The translations under genes were made by a program, and so were the position numbers. This document shows positions 40,819-49,899 of a DNA stretch of 64,000 bases, one piece after another; within the stretch, counting starts at the first letter, position 1; each line of letters starts with the position of its first letter. Source of the stretch: Pseudomonadota bacterium (lineage in GTDB: Bacteria; Bdellovibrionota; Bdellovibrionia; Bdellovibrionales; JACTMU01); NCBI GenBank assembly GCA_014584465.1, contig JACTMU010000093.1:1-64000 (forward strand). The letters are read 5' to 3'. The notes under the pieces are model-generated. The model did not search any database. It was not told where the DNA came from and saw only the letters and a program-made list of their open reading frames with translations.

Positions 40819-41319
40819 TTACTTTACGCAGTACCAAACGGCAACTTTGTCAAGATAACGAGGAGTGTTCTTTGTAGCGATGGTCACGCTGTCGACGTTT
40901 CGAACCGTTGCAAGATCAATAAAGAGGGCCTCTTTCTCTTCGAGTTCTTTATCAAAATACTTGTCAGAGATCACTTGGCCGTTTTCCATTCGGATTGCGT
41001 AACCACGAAGAAAAATCTGATCCCTGCGGTTTGTTGCGCTGTGGTTGTCATTAACAGCTTTGATCATGAGAGTCTTAACGTTACGGACATCGCGAAGCAC
41101 AACGTCAACGTCACTTCCCAAGATTGAATCTGAATCGAGCGCGTCTGGCTCGACTCTCTTTTCAATTTTGAGCCAGTGACAGCCATGGAGTCGCGCATTT
41201 TTATCACGAAACTCTTTGCCATTTCGAGTGATGCCGATTTCCGGACCAAACGCGAGGGCGCCGACGCTGAAGACAGATGTAAGAACAACTGCAGCTGCAC
41301 GAATGATTGAACTTTTCAT
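40819..41319 (-). CDS. Small exported protein of unknown function (possibly DUF2541-like)
   Basis: Signal peptide (IIRAAAVVLTSVFSVGALA) after AGGAGG. The 166-residue product has a beta-rich pattern (VDVVLRDVRNVKTLMIKAVND, LRGYAIRMENGQVISDKYF, DSVTIATKNTPRYLDKVAVWYCVK) that suggests a small beta-sandwich. Two Cys, one near the front (HGCHW) and one near the end (WYC), may form a disulfide. It has its own leader hairpin and terminator, so it is a monocistronic unit. The resemblance to DUF2541 is only tentative. Confidence 0.72.
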   Translation of the reverse strand: MKSSIIRAAAVVLTSVFSVGALAFGPEIGITRNGKEFRDKNARLHGCHWLKIEKRVEPDALDSDSILGSDVDVVLRDVRNVKTLMIKAVNDNHSATNRRDQIFLRGYAIRMENGQVISDKYFDKELEEKEALFIDLATVRNVDSVTIATKNTPRYLDKVAVWYCVK

Positions 41320-41340
41320 AATAGATACCTCCTACGTACT

Positions 41341-41370
41341 TGTACGGGGCGTTGTTCTCTTGTTTTCGCC
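41341..41370 (-). promoter_or_regulatory. Leader hairpin before the small exported protein gene
   Basis: On the minus strand GGGGCG and CGCCCC pair across a 15-base loop, about 20-45 bases before the ATG. It would fold in the 5' leader and might stabilise the message or control access to the AGGAGG site. Confidence 0.35.
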
Positions 41371-41544
41371 CCAGGTTTTTGGTTAGAGGAGGTAAATTAG
41401 CACGAAATAATGCGATGCACAAATTTGTAAAAGCTACCTTGTATAATCTCCACACCAGAACCGAAGGCGTCTGAGATTTAGACAAAGGGCTGTGCGGCTC
41501 CTCAATCTGGTGTCCGATAAGCTTATGGCAATGGCATCAGCCTT

Positions 41545-42378
41545 TTGGGGGTAGAACGCGTGGTGGGATTGATCGATCATTTGGGTAGAAGATCGCTTCG
41601 CATGGTGGAGTATGGGCTTGATCTTTGGATGGTCTTCTATCTCTCTCTTCGGTCGGTCATTCTCAACCGGGCCCAAAGTGTGCGCACGATCTTAGGGGTC
41701 ATTGCCTCGCAGATCTATTTTACCGGGGTCCAAGCACTCCCCCTCATTTCTGTGTTGGGTCTTGCAGCAGGAACCATCGTGATTCTTCAATCCTCAGCCC
41801 AGCTGACCCTTGTGGGTGGAGGAGAGATGATCGGAAATCTCTTGGTTGCCATTGTGGTCCGAGAGCTTGGTCCCGCACTGACGGCCTTTGTGGTCATTGC
41901 AAGATCGGGGACTGCCGTGGCTTCCGAAATTGGAACCATGAAGGTCAACCGTGAGTTTGACGCCCTTCAGATCATGGGCATTCACCCTTTAAGCTTCATC
42001 GTCTTTCCGCGAGTGGTCGGTGGGATTTTGAGTGTTCTTTGCCTCTCACTCTATTTTGATCTTGTTGCTCTTGGGGGTGGCTACTTCATCACACGGTTTT
42101 TGAGAGAAGATATGCCGCTCGTCTTCTATTTGGAATCCGTAATTCAAGCCATCGCATTTGAAGATGTTTGGCTCTTTTTTGTCAAAAATACATTCAGTGG
42201 AGCAATGATCTTTGTCGTTTGCTGTTATCAGGGGATGTTGGTGCAACAGAGTCCTCACGAGGTCCCTCAAATGACGACCAGAGCCGTCCTCAACAGCATG
42301 ATTTGTGTGGTTGCATTCAATCTGATGGTGACAACTCTCTTCTACCTCAACCAGCTGTTGAGATTGGGAATTCTATGA
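41545..42378 (+). CDS. mlaE: MlaE-type ABC transporter permease
   Basis: A 277-residue integral membrane protein with the MlaE/YrbE family core: TGVQALPLISVLGLAAGTIVILQSS, VRELGPALTAFVVIARSGTAVASEIGTMKVNREFDALQIMGI, and PRVVGGILSVLCLSLYFDLVALGGGYF. It moves phospholipids between the membranes with the MlaF ATPase and an Mce protein, both encoded next. Start is TTG 41545 or GTG 41560; neither is certain. The stop overlaps the ATPase start (ATGA). Confidence 0.92.
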   Translation: MGVERVVGLIDHLGRRSLRMVEYGLDLWMVFYLSLRSVILNRAQSVRTILGVIASQIYFTGVQALPLISVLGLAAGTIVILQSSAQLTLVGGGEMIGNLLVAIVVRELGPALTAFVVIARSGTAVASEIGTMKVNREFDALQIMGIHPLSFIVFPRVVGGILSVLCLSLYFDLVALGGGYFITRFLREDMPLVFYLESVIQAIAFEDVWLFFVKNTFSGAMIFVVCCYQGMLVQQSPHEVPQMTTRAVLNSMICVVAFNLMVTTLFYLNQLLRLGIL

Positions 42379-43097
42379 AGCGAAGCTTGAAGAAAGTGAT
42401 TCATGAGATTGAATTTAAAAAGATGTCATTTGCTCGAGAGGTTTCCTTCTTTGAGGATGTGAGTTTTAAGTTCCCTATGGAAACTGTGGTTTGGGTTCGA
42501 GGAGAGAGTGGGGCGGGCAAATCCACTCTGCTACGCCTTCTTGCGGGTTTGGAGAGCATCACCTCCGGTGAACTTCTCATCAATGGCGAAGACGTATCAG
42601 AGATGTCCTTTGAGGAGTTCTTGCCCTATCGTCTTGGGATTGGATTTAGTTTTGACTTGGGAGGGCTGATCAACAATCGATCCCTCTTTGACAATCTGAT
42701 GCTTCCCATACTCTACCACCAGGAGATGGACTACTCAGAGGCAAGTCAATGGGTGCTTGAGCTCATGAGTGCCTTTGGAGTTGAGAGTTACAAAGAGGAT
42801 CGGCCTGCGATGGTGTCGGGAAGAATCCGCAAATCCGTGGTGGTGATGAGAAGTCTCGTCTTAAGACCTTCCACACTGCTCATGGATGAACCTCTAACGG
42901 GTATGAGTCGAGAGATGATCTCCGCGTTGGTCACGACGATCAGTGTTCTACAGGCTAAGTGGGGGCTTAAGAACATCGTCATTGCAACTGGACACGAGAT
43001 GTTTGGAGATCCAACAGCTCACGATGTTGTCGAGGTCCGTGAGCGCAAATTGATCTTCGCAGACCAACGGCAAGAGCTGCGGGAGAAGATAGGGTAG
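42375..43097 (+). CDS. mlaF: MlaF-type ABC ATPase with altered signature and Q-loop
   Basis: Start at 42375 overlaps mlaE; the longer open frame is inside mlaE. The 240-residue ATPase has Walker A GESGAGKST and Walker B TLLMDEPLTGMS. Two motifs depart from the norm: the LSGG signature reads VSGRIRKSV, and the Q-loop (FQSGAL in MlaF) reads FDLGGL. A His is present near the H-loop position (ATGHE). It should still power MlaE, perhaps with changed kinetics. Four bases separate it from the Mce gene. Confidence 0.9.
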   Translation: MKRSLKKVIHEIEFKKMSFAREVSFFEDVSFKFPMETVVWVRGESGAGKSTLLRLLAGLESITSGELLINGEDVSEMSFEEFLPYRLGIGFSFDLGGLINNRSLFDNLMLPILYHQEMDYSEASQWVLELMSAFGVESYKEDRPAMVSGRIRKSVVVMRSLVLRPSTLLMDEPLTGMSREMISALVTTISVLQAKWGLKNIVIATGHEMFGDPTAHDVVEVRERKLIFADQRQELREKIG

Positions 43098-43101
43098 AGT
43101 T

Positions 43102-44199
43102 ATGAAAGTGAAGCTGACCAAATTTGAACGAGCCGCGGGTCTCTTTGTTGGAGTGGCGATCATGAGCTCCATAGTTCTCACCGTCTTAACTGCGATCAAG
43201 AAAGGATGGTTCTCACTCAAATCTGAGTTCACAACAACATTTGATACAGCCTCGGGGATCCATGCAGGGACTCTTGTGCAGATGGCGGGTCTTCGTGTGG
43301 GTTCCGTCGACAACGTAGATCTTCTGGATGACAACAAGGTGCTCGTAAAATTCAGCATTCTTGAAAAGTTTGTCTATCGCATTCGACAAGATAGTGTTGT
43401 GATTGTGACTCGTCCATTCATCATTGGAGAAAAGGTGTTGGATGTAAGTGTGGGAAACCCAAAGCTTCCAGGCCTTAAAGGGGGCTCTGCAATTCGATCC
43501 GAAGAGGCCATGGACATCATGGATCTTTTCAGTGGACGAAAGATTGGACCCTATTTGGAGATGATGGCTCGACTTTTTGAAAATCTCCGAGTGATCGCTC
43601 AGGCGTTTCTGGACCCAGAAAGATCCAAAATCATCGTCAAAGCATTTGATGAGTTGTATCCGCTCATGGTGAACATCAACAAGATGTCTCATTCCATGAT
43701 CGACATGAGCGAGCAACTCACTGAAGAAAAGCGACTGCAGACCGTCATGAAGAACTTCATCGTTGTCACCCGCGAGCTCAATTCGATGTTGCCCCACTTT
43801 AGAAAAGTTTCACCTAAATTGGCAAAAGATACAGTCGGCATGATATCCAATCTGAATCAAATCACTGGAGATTTTGGTGGACCTCAATTCGTTTCTGACT
43901 TTCAAGCGATGGTGAAGAACTTCAGCCTTCTCTCTGAGGAGTTTAAGATGGTGGTGCCAGCACTTGCCGCAGTATCTGATGACCTTCCCCAGGCCGGGGT
44001 TAGAGCCATTGAGGCACTGGATGAGGCGGTGGTTCTTCTTAAGGCAATGCAGAGATCCTTCTTGCTTAAGAGTTCTGTGGAAGAGGTCCGAGAGGAGGAG
44101 GCCAAGAACAAGAAGGCAAGAGTGCTTGATCCGGTCAAAGTCAACCGGGTGCCGACCAACGACCCTGGTGAAGAGAAGTCCGATGACCAAGAAAATTAG
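43102..44199 (+). CDS. mlaD: Mce/MlaD-domain lipid-binding protein
   Basis: One N-terminal membrane helix (GLFVGVAIMSSIVLTVLTAI), then an Mce domain: FTTTFDTASGIHAGTLVQMAGLRVGSVDNVDLLDDNKVLVKFSI, and VVIVTRPFIIGEKVLDVSVG. A long helical C-terminal half (about 200 residues) follows, as in Mce proteins that form a tunnel. At 365 residues it is longer than E. coli MlaD (183). It binds lipid in the periplasm for the transporter. The next gene overlaps its end by 17 bases. Confidence 0.92.
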   Translation: MKVKLTKFERAAGLFVGVAIMSSIVLTVLTAIKKGWFSLKSEFTTTFDTASGIHAGTLVQMAGLRVGSVDNVDLLDDNKVLVKFSILEKFVYRIRQDSVVIVTRPFIIGEKVLDVSVGNPKLPGLKGGSAIRSEEAMDIMDLFSGRKIGPYLEMMARLFENLRVIAQAFLDPERSKIIVKAFDELYPLMVNINKMSHSMIDMSEQLTEEKRLQTVMKNFIVVTRELNSMLPHFRKVSPKLAKDTVGMISNLNQITGDFGGPQFVSDFQAMVKNFSLLSEEFKMVVPALAAVSDDLPQAGVRAIEALDEAVVLLKAMQRSFLLKSSVEEVREEEAKNKKARVLDPVKVNRVPTNDPGEEKSDDQEN

Positions 44200-44752
44200 T
44201 GTCGAAAGGGGCATCTTCACCAACTTCTTTGATGCCAAAGGTTTGGGGCGCACCATGGTGGAAGTTGAGGCCCATCTCATACGAACCGAGAACAACATTG
44301 AGGTGTTGAGTCGGTGGTTTCATAGCCAAAGAGACCTTGATTTTTACATTTGGACCGACAAAAAGAACAATGTGATCAAACAGCAGATGAACATATCGGG
44401 TCTGATCATCGAATGGAACATTGTGGATGGCTCAAAAACCGGGATGATCGTCGAAGAGGAGGAGATTCAAAAAAACCAGCTGATTCAAAAGGTCCATTAT
44501 GACAAGACACCTCAATCATCCGTGATTCATCAGGCCTCCGAACTCATCCTTCACATTGCGGGTTTGAGTGAATCTGATAAGCAAGTCCTTGTGGACAACC
44601 TCAAGCTCTCTCCCACTCTAACCAGCTTGGGCCTCCAGGAGATTCTTCACCGATATGGTCCTGACTTTTCACATTTCTTTCCCGTTCGCATGTGGATTGG
44701 ATTTGTAAAACGTATAAAGGGGCTGTGGGATTACCTATTTCGGCGTCACTAG
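44183..44752 (+). CDS. Protein of unknown function, last gene of the Mla-type operon
   Basis: Start at ATG 44183, inside the end of the Mce gene. The 189-residue product has no signal peptide or membrane helix and no family I recognise. It looks alpha/beta (DLDFYIWTDKKNNVIKQQMNISGLIIEWNIVDG), with a helical C-terminal part. It may be a cytoplasmic partner of the ATPase. Its end overlaps that of the convergent gene by 18 bases. Confidence 0.72.
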   Translation: MTKKISVERGIFTNFFDAKGLGRTMVEVEAHLIRTENNIEVLSRWFHSQRDLDFYIWTDKKNNVIKQQMNISGLIIEWNIVDGSKTGMIVEEEEIQKNQLIQKVHYDKTPQSSVIHQASELILHIAGLSESDKQVLVDNLKLSPTLTSLGLQEILHRYGPDFSHFFPVRMWIGFVKRIKGLWDYLFRRH

Positions 44753-45175
44753 CTGCTTAAGATCGTCACTGCCAGAGAGTTTAAAAGAGGGGTCTCGTTG
44801 CAACCTCTCGGCAAGTTGTGAGATGGACCTTTGAACTTCGGGCGAAAAGCTCTGATAGGCGCCAAGTGCTCCGCCACCTTCAAAGACGTCCACATGGTTC
44901 TTGGCACGCTCTCCTTGAGCCTTCATGATCTCGAGGATGATCTTTCGAATTTCATCTTGAGCCCAAGGAGGAAAGGCCTTTAAGCGATCGTTGGCCTCCT
45001 TGGCTGCTGGGTCCTTACGAGAAAGCTCTGCCATGGCATTTGGATCAAATAAGAGAGATTGCAACATCATCACGGCCATCATGGAGTCACTGTTTTGATC
45101 CTGAGCAACAGCCAAATCAATCTTACCAAACTGCAAAGCCACCACGGCATGAATGAGTAAAAGAGCTCTTTTCAT
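44735..45175 (-). CDS. Small exported protein, probably leaderless
   Basis: A 146-residue product with a signal peptide (LLLIHAVVALQFGKIDLAVA) and a helical mature part; no family recognised. No ribosome site precedes the ATG. Instead a perfect TATAAT lies six bases upstream, which would put the transcript start at or next to the ATG, a leaderless message. Confidence 0.68.
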   Translation of the reverse strand: MKRALLLIHAVVALQFGKIDLAVAQDQNSDSMMAVMMLQSLLFDPNAMAELSRKDPAAKEANDRLKAFPPWAQDEIRKIILEIMKAQGERAKNHVDVFEGGGALGAYQSFSPEVQRSISQLAERLQRDPSFKLSGSDDLKQLVTPK

Positions 45176-45181
45176 AACAAC

Positions 45182-45187
45182 ATTATA
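45182..45187 (-). promoter_or_regulatory. TATAAT box six bases before a start codon
   Basis: Perfect -10 hexamer on the minus strand; a poor -35 (TTTAAA-like) lies at about the right distance. Confidence 0.4.
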
Positions 45188-45319
45188 TCGAACGAAGGGA
45201 CTTTTTTAAAAAGGAATCGATGAATTGTCTCGTGTTGGTACATCGAAGTGGGAGGATCAAGCAAAACGCCCAGAACCGAACGGCTCTGGACGAAGATTTG
45301 GCGAAATGTCTAATTCATT

Positions 45320-45347
45320 CACACTAGGAATGACACACTAGGAATGA
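45320..45347 (+). repeat. Tandem 14-base repeat
   Basis: CACACTAGGAATGA occurs twice in direct succession, exactly. It lies downstream of the diheme cytochrome gene (minus strand) with no obvious role. Confidence 0.7.
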
Positions 45348-45379
45348 GTGTGCCGTGAAACTTCTCCCAGCTTCCTAGG

Positions 45380-46168
45380 TCAGTTTACACCGTGGCACTT
45401 CATGCATCCGTTGGTCACGGCCTGCATTTTATTAATGAGAAGCGGGCTATTTTCTTCAGCAAGTTGAATGATCTCATCTGCTGATTCAATGACCTCCTGG
45501 AAGAACTGAACATCTTGACCTGGAAGATGGACCATTCTCTTTTGATCCAAATCCATCGCAATGCGCTTAAGCTCTTGTGCGGTCTTAATCACGGCACTGT
45601 TGTTGACCTGTTGAAGAGCTACACCGCTCCAGAAGTAGTCAACAACTTTGAACATTCCATACATGTGTTTGCAAAGGTAAGGGTTTCTTCCCTCTTTAGG
45701 TTCATTGCATTTCTTAGAGATGTAATCCCAATTGAATTTAGAGATCTTGTCCCATTTGTAACCACCACCGTCATCAGGGTCTTCGGATTGATGGCAGGTC
45801 TGACACTGCTTTTGAATAAGGTTGGCCTTCTCAAGGGCTCTTCCACTCTCCTTCTGTGCTTCAACAACAACATCGTTGGCAAGGGTTGCAACAGCCTGTA
45901 GGTTGACAAGATGTTCATGACCCTCTTTCTCTAAGACTTGAGAAACGATCTGCTTCATGTCTTGCGCGACTGCGATGAGAAATGGATAATCTACCCGCAT
46001 CAAGTCACGTTGTTCCCCCAAAAGATTGGTTTGCGTTCGTAGGTGATGCATGTTGTAGCAAACAAACGAATCTCGAAGTGGATCGTCACAGAGGCCGGCA
46101 AGTCCTCTCTGTGGGTTAAGAATTAAAACGGCTGTGGTTGCAATCAGGGCCAAGAGTGCTGTCTTCAT
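45380..46168 (-). CDS. Exported diheme cytochrome c-like protein
   Basis: Signal peptide (LLALIATTAVLILNPQRGLA), then two CxxCH heme sites, CQTCH in the middle and CMKCH four residues from the end. The helical pattern between and the C-terminal heme site are as in cytochrome c'-type four-helix bundles. Electron transfer in the periplasm is expected; the partner is unknown. It lies about 5.7 kb from the nir/NOR cluster and is not in an operon with it. Confidence 0.85.
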   Translation of the reverse strand: MKTALLALIATTAVLILNPQRGLAGLCDDPLRDSFVCYNMHHLRTQTNLLGEQRDLMRVDYPFLIAVAQDMKQIVSQVLEKEGHEHLVNLQAVATLANDVVVEAQKESGRALEKANLIQKQCQTCHQSEDPDDGGGYKWDKISKFNWDYISKKCNEPKEGRNPYLCKHMYGMFKVVDYFWSGVALQQVNNSAVIKTAQELKRIAMDLDQKRMVHLPGQDVQFFQEVIESADEIIQLAEENSPLLINKMQAVTNGCMKCHGVN

Positions 46169-46374
46169 TTCAATCCCCCTTTAGGTTGGTTGACCTCTAC
46201 TCATATCAGAACTTGAATTGAAATGCCGAATAATTTGTTTTCGGTCTACCAGATTAATGTACTGCGTTAATACGTAGAAGGACCTAGAATTACAGAAGAA
46301 ACCCGCAATGTGCGAGTTTCATGAGCAATATCGAATTTTCTTATTAGTCCTCTTAGAATTTCTAATAGGAATTT

Positions 46375-47580
46375 CTAACGGGAGTCCTGAGGATCATCGC
46401 TGCTGTCAACTTGGTAGTCGACCATGATTTTCGTGTTGGAAATCGGAGCTGTTTCAAAGATCAACTTTCTTCCCTTGAGCGACCATGAGATGGACTGTTC
46501 GGGCTCCATGGTCAATTGAACCGTTTCCGCAAAAGGCTTCTCACTGAGTTCAAAGGTGAGAATGAGATCCTTCACATCTTCGCTGATCCTCTCAAGAGAT
46601 TGACTGTAGTCCTCATCGCAGATCGATCCAGTCACTCCTCCGGTCAGTGTGATGAAAGTGTCAATGTAATTGGCGTAGAAGGTGCCTTGATTGTTCAAAC
46701 ACTCAACATCACCTGGGCGAGTGATGACACCGTAACCGCGAATGTTTTTCGTCTCTCCCCAGATCTTCTTAAACTCCTCCAAGACATCCATTCCAGTCTT
46801 TCCAGATCCCTTGCTCCCCTCATCTTCGTCCGTCAAGACGACGATCGCAAGATCCACGCCGTCACGAAAGAAGCCCTGGTTGTAACCATCATGTTTTCGC
46901 ATTGCCATAATCGACGCTTCGAGAGGACGTTCATTACCCGATGGACAAACGTCGTTGGGGCATGAAACTTCGGGGCGTACGATCGTGTTCAGAAAGAGCG
47001 ATTCTGGATCTGGGCTCTGAGGGGTGATGAAACGGTTTCCTTCACGGTCGACGTCGAGCAGTTTGCCCTTAAGACCATAGAGTCCATTGGTGATGTCCGT
47101 CGTCGTGACCCCGATGTGCCAATCGACATCGTTGAGATCTTTCATGAAACTTGAAAAGCGTGAGCCCATCTTCTCCTGCTCCTTTTTCATGGAACGAGAG
47201 TTGTCATCGATGAAGAGAATGTCGACTTGAGGAACATCGACTTGAAAGAAAGTCTCGCTCTTAAAGACGGGTTGAGGAGGTTCTTCCTCACCACCTTGGT
47301 CGCCGCCCGTGTCACCAGGATCCTCACCACCTGAAGAATCACCGTCGTCAGGAATCTGGCCATCATTGGGAAATGGAACATCGTCTTCTTCATCGCCCAC
47401 TCTTGGCGTTTTGTCATTGGAATCGTCATCGTCCGGTAGGCCCATGCTTGGGTTATCCGCACTTGATTGTTCTTGAGATGAAGACTGTGGAGATGCCGTA
47501 GGGTCAAAGGAAATTTGATTTGTGCATGATGCGAGAAGCGAAACGCCCATTAAGATTGTAAGCGTATTCAACTGATTCAT
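46375..47580 (-). CDS. Lipoprotein with vWA-like domain
   Basis: AGGAGG site, then a lipoprotein signal (MGVSLLASC). About 90 residues of Asp/Gly/Pro/Ser-rich linker follow. The rest is a vWA-like fold: VDILFIDDNSRSMKKEQEKM has a MIDAS-type DxNxS, and LAIVVLTDEDEGS fits the later metal-binding strand. A C-terminal beta part (SISWSLKGRKLIF...KIMVDYQV) may be a separate sandwich. Likely on the outer membrane, binding a protein ligand. Similar vWA lipoproteins are common in deltaproteobacterial groups. Confidence 0.82.
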   Translation of the reverse strand: MNQLNTLTILMGVSLLASCTNQISFDPTASPQSSSQEQSSADNPSMGLPDDDDSNDKTPRVGDEEDDVPFPNDGQIPDDGDSSGGEDPGDTGGDQGGEEEPPQPVFKSETFFQVDVPQVDILFIDDNSRSMKKEQEKMGSRFSSFMKDLNDVDWHIGVTTTDITNGLYGLKGKLLDVDREGNRFITPQSPDPESLFLNTIVRPEVSCPNDVCPSGNERPLEASIMAMRKHDGYNQGFFRDGVDLAIVVLTDEDEGSKGSGKTGMDVLEEFKKIWGETKNIRGYGVITRPGDVECLNNQGTFYANYIDTFITLTGGVTGSICDEDYSQSLERISEDVKDLILTFELSEKPFAETVQLTMEPEQSISWSLKGRKLIFETAPISNTKIMVDYQVDSSDDPQDSR

Positions 47581-48065
47581 GCAACACCTCCTATGAGCTT
47601 TGAGTTTGCAACACGTATGCCGAGGAGATTTTGAGACGTATCAATTTGAGAAGGATCTTAAGTGGGTGAGAAGCATGGAATTTTTGGATTTCTTTACAAT
47701 TTCATTTTTTGTCTGAATCCTCGCCAAATGTCCAGACGTTGGATAGTGCTGAGATCTTCAACAAATTTATGAAAAGGTGCCAGGCGTATTTTTCGGATGC
47801 TCTGCATCCGAAAAATACGCCTGGCACCTTTTGGAACGCCTGAGGGCGAAGGCAAAGATGTTTCATTTCGTGTTCACGGGCTTGGTACCTTGAGAGAATT
47901 GCAGCCACCTTGATTGGATCAGGTGGCTCATTTTGATCAATGAGAATGGTTATGGCTCAGCATGGGATATGGACTAAAGTTTTAGGGGGCGGGATCCGAT
48001 GAGACCTAAGACAAGAGAGTTTCAAGGGTGAAAATAAACATATTGAAATGACCGGAGGAACGTCA
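47581..48065. other. Intergenic region with long perfect hairpin
   Basis: About 485 bases between divergent lipoprotein genes. The only clear feature is the perfect hairpin at 47772-47832. Promoters for both genes must lie here but none is convincing. Confidence 0.55.
47772..47832. repeat. 61-base perfect hairpin with GGTGCCAGGC arms
   Basis: Two exactly complementary 29-base arms (AAAAGGTGCCAGGCGTATTT...) enclose a three-base TCT loop. The arm contains GGTGCCAGGC, linking it to the dispersed palindromes at 23176 and 26849. It could act as a two-way terminator but is much longer than needed. Confidence 0.85.
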
Positions 48066-49898
48066 ATGTTGGGAAGGGATCATCTATCTTCTATTTTTCT
48101 GTTATCTATTTTTGTTGGAGTCTTGCAGGGTTGCACGGTCAAAGTTGAATCATTGAAGGGTTCAAATTCTGAGGCTCCTGATGTTCAACCTATCCTATCG
48201 TCAGCTTTCATCGAAAATGATTGCCTGGTGCTTCGTGGCACATCTCTTGGATCCGTCACAAAGGTCCAAATTCAGGGTGTCGACGAGGCCTTTCATATAG
48301 ATTCTCAGAGTGAGAACGAACTTCGAGCCTCTGTGAGCTCAGCGCTGAAACTTCTTTCAAACAAGAGCTACACGATCATAGCTTCTACCGCCAATGCTGA
48401 AGCCACAGCGCCCATCACACTCGTGCTGGATGATCTGGGAGCTCAGGATGGCCAAATTCTTCAGTTTGATTCAAATTCCAACGAGTGGAAGCCTGGCGAT
48501 CTCAACGGTCTAAGATTTGTAGGAAGTTGGAATGCACAGACCAACACCCCTGAGCTTCTTGATGGGGGTGCAGCAACGCAGCCATTGCCAGGAGACTACT
48601 ACATAGTAAGTAGTGCGGGGACTACAGCTCTGGATGGGATCAGCTCTTGGCTCAGCGGAGATTGGGTGGTCTACCGCAGTGACGGAACTTGGACTAAGAT
48701 TGTGAACAATGGTGGTGTCACAAGTTTCAATGGTCGCATGGGTGCTGTGGTACCTGAAGCCGGTGACTACAGCTTTATGGTTTCAGATTTAAGTGATGTG
48801 GACCTCACTTCATTGAGTGATGGAAAGGTGCTCAAATGGAACAGTGGCAGTAGCAGATGGGTTGCAGCCACCGATGAGACAGGGTCAGGTGCTGTGACGG
48901 GAAATTCCATCAGTGTCAGTGGAGGAGGATATGTGAATGGCAGCTTCGGGGTGGGGATGGGGTCCACACCCTCTTCTGCCACTCTTCAAGTGAGTGCGAC
49001 ACAGCCATCTCTTCTGATGGAACCGACCACCTCTGGGAACTCATCATTGATTCAACTAAAAAACGACAGTGCAACCACTTATGGTGTGTATTTGGGAGTG
49101 GAGACGAGTGGTGGTGGTACCCTTGTCACAGGATCTTCGGCGTCCTCCGCTGTCATCGGCCAACGAGGAAACGCACAAACCCACATCATCAGTAGTGATA
49201 AAATTGGTCTAACCGTCGACACATCAGGATGGATTGGCCTTGGGACGACGACGCCCTCAGCACCACTTCAGATCTATGACGAACGTTCGACCAACGGGGA
49301 CGTCAAATCTGCTTTGACCATTACGCGGACCACATCGTCTGGGAATGGTTCTGATGGGATCGGAGCTCAAGTGATGTTCCAAGCAGAAAACAGTGCGGGT
49401 GCGATCAAGAATGTGGCTGCCGTCAATGGAGTATTGACTTCTGCCACGAGCACCAGTGAGAGTGGAGCACTCTCATTTGAAGTGCAAAATGGGGGAACAT
49501 TTAGTGAAGTTATGCGCATCACAAACGAAGGAAGAGTCGGAATTGGGACAACCACTCCGCAAGCGGCTTTGGATGTCAATGGAACAATTAAGGGGAAGGC
49601 TGCGGTCTCAAATGGGACTTCAACTATCGATTTTTCAACGGGTAATATCCAGTATACCTCATCGAACTGTGGCTCTTTTACGTTACACAATCTCAAAGAT
49701 GGCGGGACCTATATCTTTATTGTGAAGGGAGCGACCAGCAACACCTGCTCATTCACTGGTTATTCAGGAGCAGGTTCGGGAGCATTGACCATTCATATGC
49801 CTTCAGATCATGGAGCAACCACAACAAGCAAGCACACACTCTACAATTTGCTCATTGCTGGAAATGATGTTTATATCAACTGGGTGCCAGGGTTGTAA
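48066..49898 (+). CDS. Lipoprotein with tail-fibre-like beta repeats
   Basis: Start at 48066 follows GGAGG by 7 bases; the ATG at 48048 lacks a site. Lipoprotein signal (LSIFVGVLQGC). The 610-residue product has an IPT-like front domain, a collagen-like or fibre-type middle (FNGRMGAVVPEAGDYSF, a sequence seen in phage tail fibres), and repeats of GIGTTTPxAxLxV (two clear: LGTTTPSAPLQIY and IGTTTPQAALDVNG), known from fibre and surface proteins. It probably forms trimeric fibres on the cell surface. The next gene starts two bases after its stop codon. Confidence 0.82.
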   Translation: MLGRDHLSSIFLLSIFVGVLQGCTVKVESLKGSNSEAPDVQPILSSAFIENDCLVLRGTSLGSVTKVQIQGVDEAFHIDSQSENELRASVSSALKLLSNKSYTIIASTANAEATAPITLVLDDLGAQDGQILQFDSNSNEWKPGDLNGLRFVGSWNAQTNTPELLDGGAATQPLPGDYYIVSSAGTTALDGISSWLSGDWVVYRSDGTWTKIVNNGGVTSFNGRMGAVVPEAGDYSFMVSDLSDVDLTSLSDGKVLKWNSGSSRWVAATDETGSGAVTGNSISVSGGGYVNGSFGVGMGSTPSSATLQVSATQPSLLMEPTTSGNSSLIQLKNDSATTYGVYLGVETSGGGTLVTGSSASSAVIGQRGNAQTHIISSDKIGLTVDTSGWIGLGTTTPSAPLQIYDERSTNGDVKSALTITRTTSSGNGSDGIGAQVMFQAENSAGAIKNVAAVNGVLTSATSTSESGALSFEVQNGGTFSEVMRITNEGRVGIGTTTPQAALDVNGTIKGKAAVSNGTSTIDFSTGNIQYTSSNCGSFTLHNLKDGGTYIFIVKGATSNTCSFTGYSGAGSGALTIHMPSDHGATTTSKHTLYNLLIAGNDVYINWVPGL

Positions 49899-49899
49899 G

